Of a stretch of DNA of 64,000 bases, positions 9,206 through 19,300 are shown in pieces. Position numbers and translations under genes: made by a program. The DNA is from Nocardia fluminea (GTDB taxonomy: Bacteria > Actinomycetota > Actinomycetes > Mycobacteriales > Mycobacteriaceae): positions 1,922,001 through 1,986,000 of the forward strand of contig NZ_PJMW01000002.1 in assembly GCF_002846365.1 (NCBI RefSeq), given 5' to 3'. Under the pieces are notes generated by a model. That model was not told the origin of the DNA. It did not search any database and saw only the letters and a list, made by a program, of their open reading frames with translations. Position 1 is the first letter of the stretch. Every line of letters starts with the position of its first letter.

Positions 9206-10369
9206 GTGCGTGAAGTCCTCCTACTCTGCTGGCGTGACACCGGGCACCCACAGGGTGGCGGCAGCGAACGGTATCTGGAGCAGGTGGGCGCCCAGCTGGC
9301 CGCGCGTGGCATCAAGGTCACCCTGCGTACGGCGGGTTACCCCGGTGCCCCCAAGCGCGAGCGGATCGACGGTATCGACATCAGTCGCGCGGGTGGGCGC
9401 TTCACTGTCTACCCCCGCGCGCTGGCCGCCATCGTGGCCGGTCGGCTCGGTTTCGGCCCGCTGAAGGGGCTGCGCCCCGATGTCGTGATCGACACCCAGA
9501 ACGGCATCCCCTTCTTCGCCACGGCCACGGGCGTGCCCTCGGTGGTGCTGGTGCATCACGGGCACCGCGAGCAGTGGCCGGTCGCCGGTCGGCTGGTCGG
9601 GCGGATCGGCTGGTGGATCGAGTCCACCCTGTCCCCGCGCGTGCACCGCGACAACCAGTACCTCACTGTCTCGCTGCCCTCGGCCGAAGAGCTGGCGGTG
9701 CTCGGTGTGGACCGTGAACGCGTCGCGGTGGTCCGCAACGGCGCCGAGCCGGTCCCCGCCGACGTCGTCCCCGGCACCGACGCCACCCGCGCCACCCACC
9801 CGCGCATCGCGGTGCTCTCGCGCCTTGTCCCGCACAAGCAGATCGAAGACGCCCTCACCGCCGTCGCTCACCTGCGCGAACGCTTCCCCGATGTGCACCT
9901 CGACGTGATCGGCGACGGCTGGTGGGCCCCCAACCTGCGCGACTGCGCCGCCGCCCTCGGCATCGCCGACGCCGTCACCTTCCACGGCCACGTCGACGAA
10001 CGCCGCAAGCACGAGATCCTCTCGACGGCCTGGGTCCACGTGATGCCCTCGCGCAAGGAAGGCTGGGGCCTGGCCGTGATCGAGGCCGCCCAGCACGGCG
10101 TCCCCACCATCGGCTACCGCAGCTCCCGTGGCCTCACCGACTCCATCGTCGACGGCGTCACCGGGCTGCTGGTCGATGACGCCGCCGCCCTCGCCGAAGC
10201 CGCCGCCGATCTCCTCGCCGACGCGGACGCCCGTTCGGTCATGGGCCACAAGGCCCGCGCCCGCGCGGGGGAGTTCTCCTGGGAACAGACCGGCGCCGGG
10301 GTGCACACGGTCCTTGCCGCCGCGGCCTGTGGCGAACGGGTCTCCGGGTTGGTCGCACCGCGCGACTGA
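9206..10369 (+). CDS. Family 4 glycosyltransferase (Rv0225 type)
   Basis: 387 residues from GTG 9206. The N-terminus (LLLCWRDTGHPQGGGSERY) carries the Gly-rich acceptor loop of GT-B retaining enzymes. The nucleotide-sugar EX7E motif is in PSRKEGWGLAVIEAA (about residues 285-299). Such enzymes transfer a sugar from a nucleotide or lipid donor at the inner membrane face. Neighbours handle envelope glycolipids, so a role in lipoglycan or mycolate-arabinogalactan assembly is inferred. A TTG at 9191 is an alternative start. Confidence 0.85.
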   Translation: MREVLLLCWRDTGHPQGGGSERYLEQVGAQLAARGIKVTLRTAGYPGAPKRERIDGIDISRAGGRFTVYPRALAAIVAGRLGFGPLKGLRPDVVIDTQNGIPFFATATGVPSVVLVHHGHREQWPVAGRLVGRIGWWIESTLSPRVHRDNQYLTVSLPSAEELAVLGVDRERVAVVRNGAEPVPADVVPGTDATRATHPRIAVLSRLVPHKQIEDALTAVAHLRERFPDVHLDVIGDGWWAPNLRDCAAALGIADAVTFHGHVDERRKHEILSTAWVHVMPSRKEGWGLAVIEAAQHGVPTIGYRSSRGLTDSIVDGVTGLLVDDAAALAEAAADLLADADARSVMGHKARARAGEFSWEQTGAGVHTVLAAAACGERVSGLVAPRD

Positions 10370-10439
10370 ACGCTCGGTCGCGGAACAGTTCGTCGATACT
10401 CTCGGTGGTGATCGCGCGATCGAGCCGGACGGCGCCTGA

Positions 10440-12326
10440 TCAGGTGACGCTCGAACGGCTCGCGGGGTGACGCTGCGCTGAGGGGCGCAGCGCACCGCCG
10501 GTCAGACCCGCGAGCAGGAGCGCGGCCCAGAGCAGGTGCGCTGCGGTGGAGATTCCACGCTGGGTGGGGGTGGCGGTGTCGAGAACGGCGGGGCCCGGGA
10601 TCCGGTAGAGGGCGAGATCGGCGTCTCGGTAAGCGAGTTCGGCTGTGGCGAGGGTTTTCTCGGATGCTCCGACCGGGCCGGGGGTGGTGTGTTCCAGCAG
10701 GATCCAGCCGACGCCGAGGGCTGCGAGATCCGTGGCCGGTGCGCCGCGGAGCAGGGCTTCCTCGACGGTGCGGGCGCGGTTGCCCTCGCCGGTCACCGCG
10801 TAGCCGCGCACCCGGAGTTCGCCGGTTTGCAGGACGTCGTTGGGCAGGATGCGGGGGGCGGGGTCGAGAACGGGAGCTGTTCCGCTGTAGGGGAATCGGC
10901 GGAACATCCCGGCGGGCAGTACCGCTATATCGCCGGGTGCGTCGATGTGGTCGACGACCTCTTGCCAGCCGGCCGGGTAGTGAACGGGACGCATCGCACC
11001 GCCGACACCCCAAGCGAGGTCGGCCAGCGGAAGAGTGAGCAGAACTATGAAAACGATTGCGGCAGGGCGAGATCCGATCTGACCCGCGGCCCTGTTCCCG
11101 GTGGTGACAGGCGCCTCGGTTGGTGGCTGCCCGGCGGCACGCGGCGGCGAATGCGGTTCAGGGGAGGCCGGTGCAGCGTGCGCGTCGTGCGCCAGTATCC
11201 GGCGGGCAGCCACGGTGACGGTGCGGCACGCGGCTGCCGCGCACAGTGCGTAGGCGGGCATCGCCAGCGCCACGTACTTCTGCGTATCCCGGAGCAGCCC
11301 GGCCCCGGGAACGTGGACCACCAACCATTCTCCGGCGGCCAGTCCCGCACTGGTCGCACCGAGCGCGGGCAGCACGATCGCCACCGCCGCGATCACCAGC
11401 AGCGCGCGCCCGTCACGTCCGATCGCCCATACCGCCCGCACCCCGCACGCGACGATGCCGAGCAGGATCAGCGTGCCGATCAGGGCGAGCGGGGTCGTGC
11501 GGCTCGCGGGCACCGCTTCGCCGTTCCAGATCCCGCCCAGTCCGGCGAGACTGCCGAGTGTGCCGAGCCACGGTTCGGCCCGTGCCGCGAACGCCGAGAC
11601 CCCGGCCGGGTCCGACGGCTCAGCCCCGGAACCGAGTGCGGTCGCGGTGAGCCAGGGCGCGCAGGTCACGATCCACAGCGCGACGGCGGGAACGAAGGCC
11701 CGCCGCCCGACCAGCGCGAATCCGATCACGGCGGCCAGCAACGAGCCGGTCGGCGTCAACCCGGCAGCGGCGAAACTCGCGGTCAGCGCCGCCCACCCGC
11801 CGAAAGACCCGGCAGATCCGAACCGGTGCTCGGTCGCCGCGCCTTCGCCGGATTCCGTTCTGCTGGTGGCAGTCCGGATGCGTGCGGCGGCGAGTGCGGT
11901 CCAGGGCAGGGCGGCGTACCCGGCGAGCAAACTCCAGTGGCCTTGGAGAAGTCGTTCCGCCACATAGGTATTCCACAACGCGAGGGTCGCGGCGACCAAT
12001 TGCGCACCGGTGGAAGCTGAGACGAAGCGTCGCGCGAGGACCGCCGCACCGTATCCGGCCGACCACAGCGCGACGATCAGGATCGCCTTCACCAGAATCC
12101 CGCCGTCGATCACCGGCGAGAGCACGGCGAGCACGGCGTCCTGCGGAACGGCGCGGGGCGCGGCCGCGCCCACACCGAGTGCCGAATCGGTGAGGAAGGA
12201 GCGGGGCGTGCTCACCGCGTCCCGCAGCAGCAGGTAGCCCGATCCGGCGAGTGGTCCGACGATGAGCATCGTGAGCAGCGCGCAGTATCCGGCCACCAAG
12301 GCCCTTGCTCGCCCGCTACTCGTCAC
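10440..12326 (-). CDS. Polytopic membrane protein (Rv0226c type), possible GT-C
   Basis: About 628 residues. GTG 12326 is chosen because AAGG sits nine bases upstream; GTG 12332 is also possible. There are ten or more hydrophobic segments, starting LVAGYCALLTMLIVGPLAG. A loop segment VAERLLQGHWSLLAGYAALPW and a periplasmic C-terminal domain ending in a last membrane helix resemble GT-C glycosyltransferases or their relatives. Upstream frame beyond 12326 stays open but is antisense to the flippase gene and is not convincing. Synteny gives Rv0226c; the function is not established. Confidence 0.8.
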   Translation of the reverse strand: MTSSGRARALVAGYCALLTMLIVGPLAGSGYLLLRDAVSTPRSFLTDSALGVGAAAPRAVPQDAVLAVLSPVIDGGILVKAILIVALWSAGYGAAVLARRFVSASTGAQLVAATLALWNTYVAERLLQGHWSLLAGYAALPWTALAAARIRTATSRTESGEGAATEHRFGSAGSFGGWAALTASFAAAGLTPTGSLLAAVIGFALVGRRAFVPAVALWIVTCAPWLTATALGSGAEPSDPAGVSAFAARAEPWLGTLGSLAGLGGIWNGEAVPASRTTPLALIGTLILLGIVACGVRAVWAIGRDGRALLVIAAVAIVLPALGATSAGLAAGEWLVVHVPGAGLLRDTQKYVALAMPAYALCAAAACRTVTVAARRILAHDAHAAPASPEPHSPPRAAGQPPTEAPVTTGNRAAGQIGSRPAAIVFIVLLTLPLADLAWGVGGAMRPVHYPAGWQEVVDHIDAPGDIAVLPAGMFRRFPYSGTAPVLDPAPRILPNDVLQTGELRVRGYAVTGEGNRARTVEEALLRGAPATDLAALGVGWILLEHTTPGPVGASEKTLATAELAYRDADLALYRIPGPAVLDTATPTQRGISTAAHLLWAALLLAGLTGGALRPSAQRHPASRSSVT

Positions 12327-12475
12327 GTCCACGCACCTTACGTCCCGTCGGGCGCCGCCGTGGCCGGGGTCGAATCGGCGCTGTTCGGGGGCGAATCGGC
12401 CAAAGGTGAGTCCGCTCGGACTCACATTTTCGGGGTGGGCGTGATGGCGAACACAGTGAAGTGCGACGATGAGGC

Positions 12476-13723
12476 GTGTCCTCAGTCCGCCGCCCGCCTG
12501 TCGTTGCCGATCTGACCTGGGTGACCGCTGGCGCCATGACCGCCAACGTCGCCGGCTACCTGCTGCAATTGCTGGCGGCCAGCTGGTTGGGAGTCGAGGG
12601 GTACAGCGAATTCGCGAGCCTGCTCGCGGTGCAGTTGCTGTGCGCCGTCCCCGCCCTTGCCATGCAGAACGTGGTGGCACGGGAGGTGGTGCGCGGGGCG
12701 TCGTCGCGGGCGGTGCGGGCGATGATGTGGCGGTGCGCCGCGATGGTCGCCGCGGTCGCGGTGGTGCTGATTCCGGTGGTGGCCGTGGTGCTCGACGTGG
12801 GCGTGTGGGCAGCCGCCGCGGCGCTCGGCGCGGTGCCCGCCTTGGTCATCCTCTCGGGAGAGCAGGGAATCCTGCAGGGCGGCAATCATTTCCGCGCCCT
12901 CGCCACGGTGCTCGCGATGGCTGGTACGGCGCGGGTGGTGCCCGCGCTGCTCGCGCTCGCGCTGGGCGGCGGTGCCGCCGGTGCGCTGTGGGCGGGCGCG
13001 GCGGGCATCGTCGGTGCGGCGATCGTCGCCGGTCGTATCGCGCGCTCGACCACCGCGTCGGCCGATCTGTCCGTCGAGACCGAGGCCGGTCGAGCATCCG
13101 GTTCGAGGAAGGCGGTCGGCGTCGTGCCGGTGTTGCGGGCCGTGCAGGTGCAGGCGGCGCTGATGGCGCTGTCCTCGGTCGACCTGATCGTGGTCCGCGT
13201 CGTCCTCGACGAGGTCGACGCCAGCCGCTATTCGCTGGGCACCATCGCCACCAAGATCGCGTTCTGGCTGCCGCAGGCAGTCGGCGTCGTGCTGTATCCA
13301 CGGATGGCCCAGCCCACCCACTCCGCCCGTGCGATCCGCGACGCGCTCTCGGTACTCTCGCTGATCGGTGTTGTCGCGGTACTCGGCGCCGCGCTGGCCG
13401 CCCCGTTGGCCCCTCTGTTCGCCGGTGCCGACTACGCCCCTGTTCAGGGCCTGCTGTGGCTGTTCGCCCTGCACGGTGCGATCCTGGCGGTCCTGCAGGG
13501 CGCCCTGCTCTCGGCCATCGCGGTCGAACGCACCGCGCTGGCTGCCGTGACCTGGATCGGCCTTGCCGTCGAGGTGACCCTGATGCTCGCCTTCGCCCGC
13601 ACGATCGAATCCCTGATCGGCACGGCGGTCTCCGTAGCCGCCGTCACCACCACGATCGTCGCCGCGGTGGTTCTTCGCGCGGCCCGCACCCAGACGGCTC
13701 CGGCCGATCCGGTCCTGAGCTGA
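12476..13723 (+). CDS. MOP/Wzx-like polysaccharide flippase
   Basis: 415 residues and about twelve membrane helices. It begins with the typical flippase opening TAGAMTANVAGYLLQLLAASWLG-type helix followed by GYSEFASLLAV. The family exports lipid-linked oligosaccharides or polysaccharides across the inner membrane. It starts at GTG 12476, 150 bases from the divergent Rv0226c-like gene, so both may share a control region. I do not recall a gene at this place in M. tuberculosis, so it may be a lineage-specific addition. Confidence 0.75.
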   Translation: MSSVRRPPVVADLTWVTAGAMTANVAGYLLQLLAASWLGVEGYSEFASLLAVQLLCAVPALAMQNVVAREVVRGASSRAVRAMMWRCAAMVAAVAVVLIPVVAVVLDVGVWAAAAALGAVPALVILSGEQGILQGGNHFRALATVLAMAGTARVVPALLALALGGGAAGALWAGAAGIVGAAIVAGRIARSTTASADLSVETEAGRASGSRKAVGVVPVLRAVQVQAALMALSSVDLIVVRVVLDEVDASRYSLGTIATKIAFWLPQAVGVVLYPRMAQPTHSARAIRDALSVLSLIGVVAVLGAALAAPLAPLFAGADYAPVQGLLWLFALHGAILAVLQGALLSAIAVERTALAAVTWIGLAVEVTLMLAFARTIESLIGTAVSVAAVTTTIVAAVVLRAARTQTAPADPVLS

Positions 13724-13733
13724 CCCGGAAACA

Positions 13734-13764
13734 CGACAGCCCCGGCCGAAGACCGGGGCTGTCG
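13734..13764. terminator. Bidirectional terminator between convergent genes
   Basis: A perfect 12-bp inverted repeat (CGACAGCCCCGG, 13734-13745 with 13753-13764, 7-base loop) lies between the stop of the flippase and the stop of the DUF3068 gene. Confidence 0.8.
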
Positions 13765-13780
13765 CAGAGCGTGTGTCCGA

Positions 13781-14971
13781 CTAGGGACGCTTGTCGATAT
13801 CGATCTGCTCGGTCGGCGCGTCGTAGTCCCCACGGGGGAACTGCGTAGTCGGCGTGTCGTCGCCGTCCCAGCGGGTAGCCGCGGTGTCGGCGGGCGCGGC
13901 GGTCGGCGCGGGCGTCGGCCGTGATCCGCGCGGACTCGCGTGCGCCGGAGTGCCACCGCCACGCAGTCCGAGGAACAACCCCGCCAGCAAGGCCAGCACA
14001 CCCAGCACACCGAACACGATCGGCACCACGCGACCGAACAGCGAGAGCTTGTCGGTGTTCTCCTTGGCGATGGCGATCTGCGACTCCACGGTCGCCTCGT
14101 CGAACACCAGGTGCGACTTCAGCGCGGTCACCTCGGGCTTGTCCCCGGACCGTGCGTAGAACAGGTGGATCGATTCCCCGCCCTTGATCACGGTGCCGGT
14201 CTCCGGCTCGACCCACAGGTCACGCACGTTGGTGTAGTAGCGCGTCATGGTGACGGGGGTGTCGCCACCCTCCACGCCCCACTTGGCGGCGGGCAGGGTG
14301 AGCCGGTTGGTCGGCGACTGCACGACGTCCCAGGTGCTGGTGACCGGCGCGGTCATCTGGAACCGGTACACCTTCATGTTGTTGATCTCGGTCTCTTCGA
14401 TGAAGTTCGCGTCGAAGGACTTGCGCACGTTGATGTCGAAGTACGGGTAGGTCTTCTTCTCGGTGCCGATCGGGAAGCGGTAGCCGATGCCGGTGTGCTG
14501 CACCGGCTCCATGACGCTGCCGTCCTTGTTCACGGTCACCGCGATCGACCCGTTGGGCTCGGTGTCCACCGGCATGCCGGTGGTGCGCGAGATGGTGACA
14601 CGGTCGATGGCGGCGGTGAGCAGGCCGGTATCGCCCTGCACGTCGGTGCGCCGCAGCGTCTGACCGGCCTGCAGCGTCATGTCGTCGGCGTCGGAGGGTT
14701 CCTCGACGGTGACGAAACGCTGGGAGACCAGCGGCACATCCTTGTTCACCACAGCGGCACCCTCACCGGAGGTCAACGACTTGGAGTCGAGGACGAGGCT
14801 TTCCTCGCCCTTCTGGTTCTCCGCGATCGTCGTGATCTCGAGATCGAGTGGAGTCTTGGCGACTTTGCTCACCGTGTAGGTGGGGATCATCAGCGCGGCG
14901 ACGAGTAATGCCGCGCCCAGACCCACGAGCACGCAGGCGACCGTTCTTCTGGTACCGGCACTCAGTGCCAT
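13781..14971 (-). CDS. DUF3068 protein, polar growth / lipoglycan factor (PgfA/LmcA type)
   Basis: 396 residues from ATG 14971, behind CGAGGAGAG. It has an N-terminal membrane helix (VACVLVGLGAALLVAALMIP), a large extracytoplasmic domain, a second helix (VVPIVFGVLGVLALLAGLFLGLR) near residue 325, and a Thr/Pro-rich cytoplasmic tail. This is the DUF3068 layout of Rv0227c. Orthologues in mycobacteria (PgfA) and corynebacteria have been linked to MmpL3 function, polar growth and lipomannan/LAM maturation. The role is taken from the family; it fits the neighbourhood of mycolate genes. Confidence 0.85.
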   Translation of the reverse strand: MALSAGTRRTVACVLVGLGAALLVAALMIPTYTVSKVAKTPLDLEITTIAENQKGEESLVLDSKSLTSGEGAAVVNKDVPLVSQRFVTVEEPSDADDMTLQAGQTLRRTDVQGDTGLLTAAIDRVTISRTTGMPVDTEPNGSIAVTVNKDGSVMEPVQHTGIGYRFPIGTEKKTYPYFDINVRKSFDANFIEETEINNMKVYRFQMTAPVTSTWDVVQSPTNRLTLPAAKWGVEGGDTPVTMTRYYTNVRDLWVEPETGTVIKGGESIHLFYARSGDKPEVTALKSHLVFDEATVESQIAIAKENTDKLSLFGRVVPIVFGVLGVLALLAGLFLGLRGGGTPAHASPRGSRPTPAPTAAPADTAATRWDGDDTPTTQFPRGDYDAPTEQIDIDKRP

Positions 14972-15117
14972 GCAAACTCTCCTCGTCGTTCGAACACGGA
15001 TGGCCCGGTGGTCTGGTATTGCACCACAGGCACTCGTGAGCCCCGACACTAACAGCCCAGGCCCGGAAGGTGCGGCGCTGTGCCGAGGAAATCGCCGACA
15101 CGGCAGACTGGACCTCG

Positions 15118-16302
15118 ATGACGACCGCCACAGCCCCCGTTCCGGCCCCGCGCGCCTTCATTCCCGCCCTCGAAGGGATGCGCGGGATGGCGGCGCTCGG
15201 TGTGCTGGTCACGCACGTCGCGTTCCAGACCGGAACGAGCGGGACGGCGGTCCTCGGGCCGATCCTGGAACGCTTCGATATGGCGGTCGCGGTGTTCTTC
15301 GCGCTGTCGGGTTTCCTGTTGTGGCGGCCGCACGCGGCGGCCGCGCACGGTCTCGGCCGCGCGCCGCGGACCTCCCGCTACCTGTTGCACCGGGTGGCCA
15401 GGGTGATGCCCGCGTACTGGGTCGTCGTGGTGTTCGTGCTGGTGTTGCTGCCCGGCGCGGCGCATTCGGCGAACCTGCGGGTGTGGGTGTCGAATCTGTT
15501 CCTGCTGCAGGTGTTCGTGCCGTTGACGTTGACCGACGGGCTCACCCAGATGTGGAGCCTGTCGGTGGAGATGGCGTTCTACCTGGTGCTGCCGGTGCTC
15601 GCCTGGCTGGTCGTGCGACTGCGCGGCCCCGCGGCGCGGTGGCGGGTGCCGGTGCTGTGCGGGCTGGTCGCGGTGTGCCTGACCTGGAATCTGTGGCCGA
15701 TCCCGACGCCGGACGCGATTCACGCCGACAACTGGCTGCCCGCCTATCTGCCGTGGTTCGCGGCGGGGATGCTGCTGGCGGAACTGATCCACCTCGTGCG
15801 ACCCGAGGCCCGGTGGGCGCGGATGCTGTCGAGTCAGCCGCTGATGTGGGCGGTGGCGCTCGCCGCGTTCCTGCTCTCGGCGACCGAGTTCGGCGGCCCG
15901 GCCGGACTGGAACGCGCGCAGCCGTGGCAGTACGCGATGAAGATGGTGCTGGGCATGGTCCTGGGATTCTGTCTGCTCGCGCCGCTGGTGTTGCGCCGAG
16001 CCGGTGCCCCGCACCGCTGGCTGGAATCGCGCACCGCCGCGCTCCTCGGGCGCTGGTCCTACGGCATCTTCCTGTGGCACCTGGTGGTGCTCACGGTGGT
16101 GTTCCCGGTCTTCGGCATCGTGCCCTTCAACGGACACTTCCTCTCCGTGATCACCCTGACCACAGCGCTCACGCTCCCGTTGGCCGCCGCGAGTTTCGCC
16201 CTGATCGAAGAACCGGCCAGGCGCTGGGCCGCCCGCTGGGACCGGCGGACGGGGTCCGCGCGCGTCGAACAACACGCGCTGCGGGATTCGGCGGTGCGCT
16301 GA
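15118..16302 (+). CDS. Acyltransferase 3 family membrane protein (Rv0228/TmaT type)
   Basis: 394 residues from ATG 15118. The family opening FIPALEGMRGMAALGVLVTHV with the catalytic-type histidine is at residues ~14-34, then ten or so membrane helices including LSGFLLWRP and SVEMAFYLVLPVLAWL. The corynebacterial counterpart TmaT acetylates trehalose monomycolate before MmpL-mediated export. Together with the DUF3068 gene and the probable MmpL3 neighbour, a role in mycolate export is likely but inferred. It converges with aftD, with stops eight bases apart. Confidence 0.85.
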   Translation: MTTATAPVPAPRAFIPALEGMRGMAALGVLVTHVAFQTGTSGTAVLGPILERFDMAVAVFFALSGFLLWRPHAAAAHGLGRAPRTSRYLLHRVARVMPAYWVVVVFVLVLLPGAAHSANLRVWVSNLFLLQVFVPLTLTDGLTQMWSLSVEMAFYLVLPVLAWLVVRLRGPAARWRVPVLCGLVAVCLTWNLWPIPTPDAIHADNWLPAYLPWFAAGMLLAELIHLVRPEARWARMLSSQPLMWAVALAAFLLSATEFGGPAGLERAQPWQYAMKMVLGMVLGFCLLAPLVLRRAGAPHRWLESRTAALLGRWSYGIFLWHLVVLTVVFPVFGIVPFNGHFLSVITLTTALTLPLAAASFALIEEPARRWAARWDRRTGSARVEQHALRDSAVR

Positions 16303-16309
16303 GTCGCGG

Positions 16310-19300
16310 TCAGCGACGGCGTGGCAGTGCCGCCACCCCGACGGCGACGACCGCGATGACGGCCGGTGCCTGGGCCCACAGCGAGCCGCCCATGTACTCG
16401 GTGCCCGAGCGCCAGGTCCCGGTCGACAGCGCCGCCGCCGACATCAGCGTCCCGAGGCCCGCGAGCCAGGGCAGGGTCCGCTCCGTCAGCGCGGGCCGGA
16501 AGTAGTTGCAGCCCAGGGTGATCAGTGTGAAGGCCGCACCGAACGGTCCGGAGATCACCGCGATCACACCGGTCAGCCCGATCGCGGCGACCCAGCCGGC
16601 ACCCCAGGTGCTCGGCGCGGGGCCGACGTCTGCCACCGCGCGTCGGCGCGGAACAGCGAGCAGCGCGAGGGGGATCAGCAGCAACAGCCCGCCGAAGATC
16701 GCCAGCCGATACCAGCGGTCCGCCGGGAACGACACGGTGATCTCCCCGGCGGTCCCCGGCGGAACGAGCCATGCCTGCTGCCAGCCGTCGACCACCAGCG
16801 GCGACAGCTCCTGCCCGTCAGCGGTGTGCGCCTGCCAGCCGACGTTGGTACTGAGCGGAAGGACCAGGAGTTGCGTGCCCCGCGCAGTCGGGTCAGCGGG
16901 TGCGTCCCCGGCGTCGAGAGGCGCGGCCTCGGTGGCTTCGTCGGGGTTGTCCGCAGTCGCGCTGGGTGCGCCGGGATAGGGATCGGTGCGGGGCAGGCGC
17001 AGGCGGTCGACGGTGAAGAGTTCGGTGGGGGCAACGGTGAGGTCGGGGTGGCCGGGCAGCAGTTCGATATCTGCCGCGTCCTCCGCGCAGGGCCGCGCGG
17101 AAACCGGTGCGCCCGAACGGAGTTCGTCGGCGGTCGCGGTGATCGTGGTGTGCACGGCACGTCCACCGATGGCGATCACCGGCCCGGCCTCGCAGCCGAT
17201 GGTGATGAGCCGATCGCCGGGGGCGTGAGCGGGATACTCGGGCCCCAGCACCTCGACTTCGGCCAGGCCGGCGGGCTGGGTGAGGACGAAGCCGAGCGCG
17301 GTGCGGTCGAGTACCTCGTTCCAGCTCTGGATGCTGATCTCGACGCGATCGGTCTCGGTGGGGTACAGCGAGATCCGGGCGGGTTCGCCGTGTTCGCGTT
17401 CGGGCAGTTCGCGGATCTGCGGGCCGTTGCCCAGGTTCACCGCCACGGAGGTGGCGGTCGCGGGCAAGCCGCCGAGGGCGGTGGTGATGTCGAGGCCGGT
17501 CACCAGCGTCGGTTCCGGAAGTTCCAGTACCAGAGTGGGTTTGCCGCCCGCCGGTTCGCGCACGGTGGACTCGGGCGCGGTCCAGGTGGTCTTCGGATCG
17601 CCGTCGGTAGCGGCGAAAGCGGCGCCGCGCAGATCGGCGACATCGGCCTGCCCGCGTGCCACCGGCCTGGTCGGGTCGGTGAGCAGGGCCTCCAGCGCGG
17701 GTCCGGGCCGGGTGCGCACGGTGAGGTCGGTGCCGACGGTGAGCGGTTCGGGCACCGAGAGGGTGCGTCCGAAGATGCCCGGCTCCTCGGCGGGCAGCCC
17801 GAGCCCCTTGCTGCAGTGCACCCGGTCGGGTCCATCGAAACAGTTGCCTCGACCAGGGAATTCCTGCCCGAGATCCCACCCGCTGACGACGGTTCCCGCA
17901 GCGACATCGGGCAGCACCACCCGGTGCCGGATGTCCACGCGTTGCGGCTCTTCCCGGTTGGTGTAGTCGTCGAGAGTGAGTTCGCTGATCCCGAATTGCC
18001 CACCGCGGGTGCCGGTTTCGGTGCGCGCGGCGCTGATCATCACCCAGTCGGACTTGCCCGCGGGCAGCGCCACGGACACGGGTTCCCCGGGTTCGGTGAT
18101 CCGCGCCGACACCGTTCCGCGCGAGGTGCGGACCTCGACCCACTTCACCGTGTCCCCCAGCGCCGCCGCGGTGGTGGTGAAGCGCAGCGAGCCGTTGGCG
18201 ATCGGCTTGTCGAGATCGAGGCGAATCCATTGCCCGAGAGCCGATTCGGAGCCATTGCTGATCCACGCGGTGCTCGGGTCGCCGTCCACGGCGGCCGCGG
18301 TGGAGCTACCTGGTGCCGCACCGCCGATCTGAGTGGCGTCGGCGGCCGAGCTGGACGCGGTGACCTTCGCGCCCGACCACTCGCCCTGCACGAGTTCGGC
18401 GCCTTCGACCGGGTAGTCGGGGACCAGGTTGTGGGTGCGCCGGGCGTCGCCTTCGGCGCGGACCGCGGAGTTGTGGTTGTCGACCCGGCCGAAATCGGAC
18501 TCGCGATCCATCGGGGTATCGGTCAGCAGCACGGGTCGGGGAGGCAACCCGGCGCGGCGCGCGTCGGCCTCGAGCAGGATCGGCGCGGTGGGGTTCTGCC
18601 CGTCGCGGCGGACCCGTTCGAGCACTTCGGGACCGCCCTGGACCACGGGGGCCGAGTCCAGCGGGACGGTGTAGGCGCCCGGGAATCCGGGCGGTGCGCC
18701 GGTGCCGCCGCGCACGTCGACGGGCGTGCCGGGCGGCGGTACGTCGACTCGGTAGATCTCGACGGCCGGGTAGGCGGGTTGGAGATCGTTGTCGACCACC
18801 AGTCCCGCATCCGCCGCGCGCGGCCCGATGTTCGCGCCGAACGAGGTCACCTTGGTCAGGCCCGGCGAACCTTCGATCGCGCGGTGCGCCAGCATCGGAC
18901 GTGTCGAACGCGACGTCTCGGGGTCGAGGTCGTTGCGCAACACCAGAATGCCGATGCCCTGGTCGGCGAGGGTGGCGGCGAGACCGGTCGACGGCCTGCC
19001 GTCGGCGATCAGCCGCTGCACCGAATCCATCGCGCGGATCGTGCCCGGCGGGTTCAGGGGAACCGAATCACGCACGGCCCACGGCGTACTCGCCAGGGCT
19101 TGCAGTGGTTCGTCGCGGGTGAGTCCCCAGATCTGGCTGCCGAACGGCGCGCCGGGCACCACCAGCGCGCGGGTGTCGGCGGCGTTGTCGGCCAGCCAGT
19201 CGGCGGTGTCGCTCCAGTAGGCGGGCACCCGGTCGTAGGCGCCGCGCGGGGCGAGCCGACCGGTCCACGCCAGCGAGGTCGCGAGGGCGAGCGCGGCCAG

